NCBI RefSeq assembly: GCF_011682145.1
Contig: NZ_WHJH01000005.1
Location: 124,001 to 188,000 of the forward strand
Direction: 5' to 3'
Source of the DNA: Massilia mucilaginosa
GTDB taxonomy: Bacteria > Pseudomonadota > Gammaproteobacteria > Burkholderiales > Burkholderiaceae_D
DNA: 64,000 nt
Shown here piece by piece: positions 63,310 to 64,000 of the stretch. A model generated the notes under the pieces. That model was given only the letters and a program-made list of their open reading frames with translations. It did not search any database and was not told the origin of the DNA. A program made the position numbers and the translations under genes. The first letter of the stretch is position 1, and each line of letters opens with the position of its first letter.

Positions 63310-64000
63310 TCATGTTTGCTGCGTTTTTGCAAAGTTACGGCCCGAGAAGCAGGCAACGCCGAACGCCAGCGCCGACAGTAGCAGGAACAAATAATTGCCC
63401 ATGCGGATGAATGGCGTCATGCCGCCCATCCCCTGCACCTGGGCCGCCAGGATGCCGTGGGTGTACATCGGCAAGGAATTGACGATCTTGCCGCGGCCAT
63501 CGATCACGACCGTCGCGCCGGTGTTGGTGGCGCGCAGCATCGGACGCCCGGTTTCGAGCGAACGCATCTGGGACATCTGCACATGCTGGGGAATCGCCAC
63601 CGATTCGCCGAACCAGGCCAGGTTCGACACGTTCAGCAGCATGGTGGCGGGGCGCGGCATGTTGCGCAGCTGCATGGCGATTTCTTCGCCGAACACGTCT
63701 TCGTAGCAGACATTCGGCAGCACCAGCTGGTCCTTGACGGCAAACGCCGGCTGGACTTCGGCGCCACGGCTCATGTCGCCCAGCGGAATGCGCATCATGT
63801 CGACGAACCAGCGAAAGCCGGCCGGGACGAACTCGCCGAACGGCACCAGGTGATGCTTGTCGTAGCGGTAGGCCTGGCCGGACGGGCTGAAACCGATCAC
63901 GCTGTTGGCATAGCTGCCGGGGCCGTCGGACATGGGAATACCGGACAGAACATGGCTGCCGCTGGCGGCGGCGTATTTCTGGATCGAAGGCAGGTAATCG
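63310..64000 (-). CDS. lnt: Apolipoprotein N-acyltransferase (5' partial)
   Basis: Inner-membrane enzyme adding the third acyl chain to lipoproteins. Only the C-terminal ~229 codons are in the window; the frame is open to the window edge. The carbon-nitrogen hydrolase part shows the catalytic Lys in YDKHHLVPFGEF and the Cys in PNVCYEDVFGEE. The Glu lies upstream, outside. A final hydrophobic segment (YLFLLLSALAFGVACF) is the last membrane helix. glyQ begins 104 bp further on. Confidence 0.92.
   Translation of the reverse strand, partial: DYLPSIQKYAAASGSHVLSGIPMSDGPGSYANSVIGFSPSGQAYRYDKHHLVPFGEFVPAGFRWFVDMMRIPLGDMSRGAEVQPAFAVKDQLVLPNVCYEDVFGEEIAMQLRNMPRPATMLLNVSNLAWFGESVAIPQHVQMSQMRSLETGRPMLRATNTGATVVIDGRGKIVNSLPMYTHGILAAQVQGMGGMTPFIRMGNYLFLLLSALAFGVACFSGRNFAKTQQT

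Noticed and set aside
1-64000. tRNA, rRNA, CRISPR array, insertion sequence or prophage
   Set aside because: Reading through the window I saw no cloverleaf with CCA-type ends, no rRNA segments, no regular repeat-spacer array and no transposase or phage gene. A covariance-model scan would be needed to exclude small RNAs.

Overview
The window is a GC-rich bacterial chromosome segment, densely packed with housekeeping and envelope genes. I see no phage, plasmid or insertion-sequence genes. Gene content and order suggest a betaproteobacterium of the Oxalobacteraceae (Massilia / Duganella / Janthinobacterium type). The pointers are PilS-PilR behind a CcsA-like gene, nrdAB followed by an alanine/lysine-rich histone H1-like gene, a rubredoxin-thiD-hemL cluster, accBC-prmA with a DUF3426 gene, and pilGHIJ-chpA beside yqgE-ruvX-pyrRBC'. 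The family assignment is inference; no rRNA or other marker is present.

Layout. 1-1515: end of a nitrate/taurine-type ABC importer. 1583-5807: cytochrome-assembly-like membrane protein, a small PP0621-type protein, and the PilS-PilR two-component pair. 5808-11953: nrdA and nrdB behind a promoter that carries a likely tandem NrdR operator, followed by a frameshifted, decayed second copy of nrdB. 11954-13935: H1-like protein, a YggT protein and a DUF167 protein. 14018-21818 (minus strand): a long run of nucleotidyltransferase-like protein, thioredoxin-like protein, aroQ, accB, accC, prmA, DUF3426 protein and a PfkB-family kinase. 22022-30656 (plus): mpl, YqiA-like esterase, ubiC, RNase II-like exonuclease, TonB-like protein, aroE, mtgA, a small DUF4124-like protein and corA. 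30749-32871 (minus): hemL and thiD. 32929-42719 (plus): rubredoxin and the Chp (Pil-Chp) chemosensory cluster controlling type IV pili. 42791-44239 (minus): DNA photolyase. 44432-49157 (plus): yqgE, ruvX, pyrR, pyrB, the inactive dihydroorotase pyrC', and an acyltransferase. 49154-49999 (minus): apaH. 50271-57860 (plus): rfbC, rfbD, a WecA-type transferase, an H-NS protein, phosphomannomutase, waaC, waaA and a YcxB-like protein (surface polysaccharide and LPS core). 57888-64000 (minus): YgjP-type metallopeptidase, plsC, gmhB, glyS, glyQ and the start-truncated lnt.

Themes. The window joins type IV pilus regulation (PilSR and PilGHIJ-ChpA), LPS/O-antigen building (rfbCD, WecA-like, AlgC-like, waaC, waaA, gmhB), peptidoglycan metabolism (mpl, mtgA) and nucleotide supply (nrdAB, pyrRBC').

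I did not find a convincing new multi-gene system. The most unusual items are the decayed nrdB copy, whose active-site block differs from nrdB only by synonymous transitions; the NrdR-like operator pair; a 123-bp palindromic element in the divergent mpl promoter region; and the metal-ligand losses in PyrC'. Start codons were adjusted from reading context where noted. Base-level alignments were done by eye.
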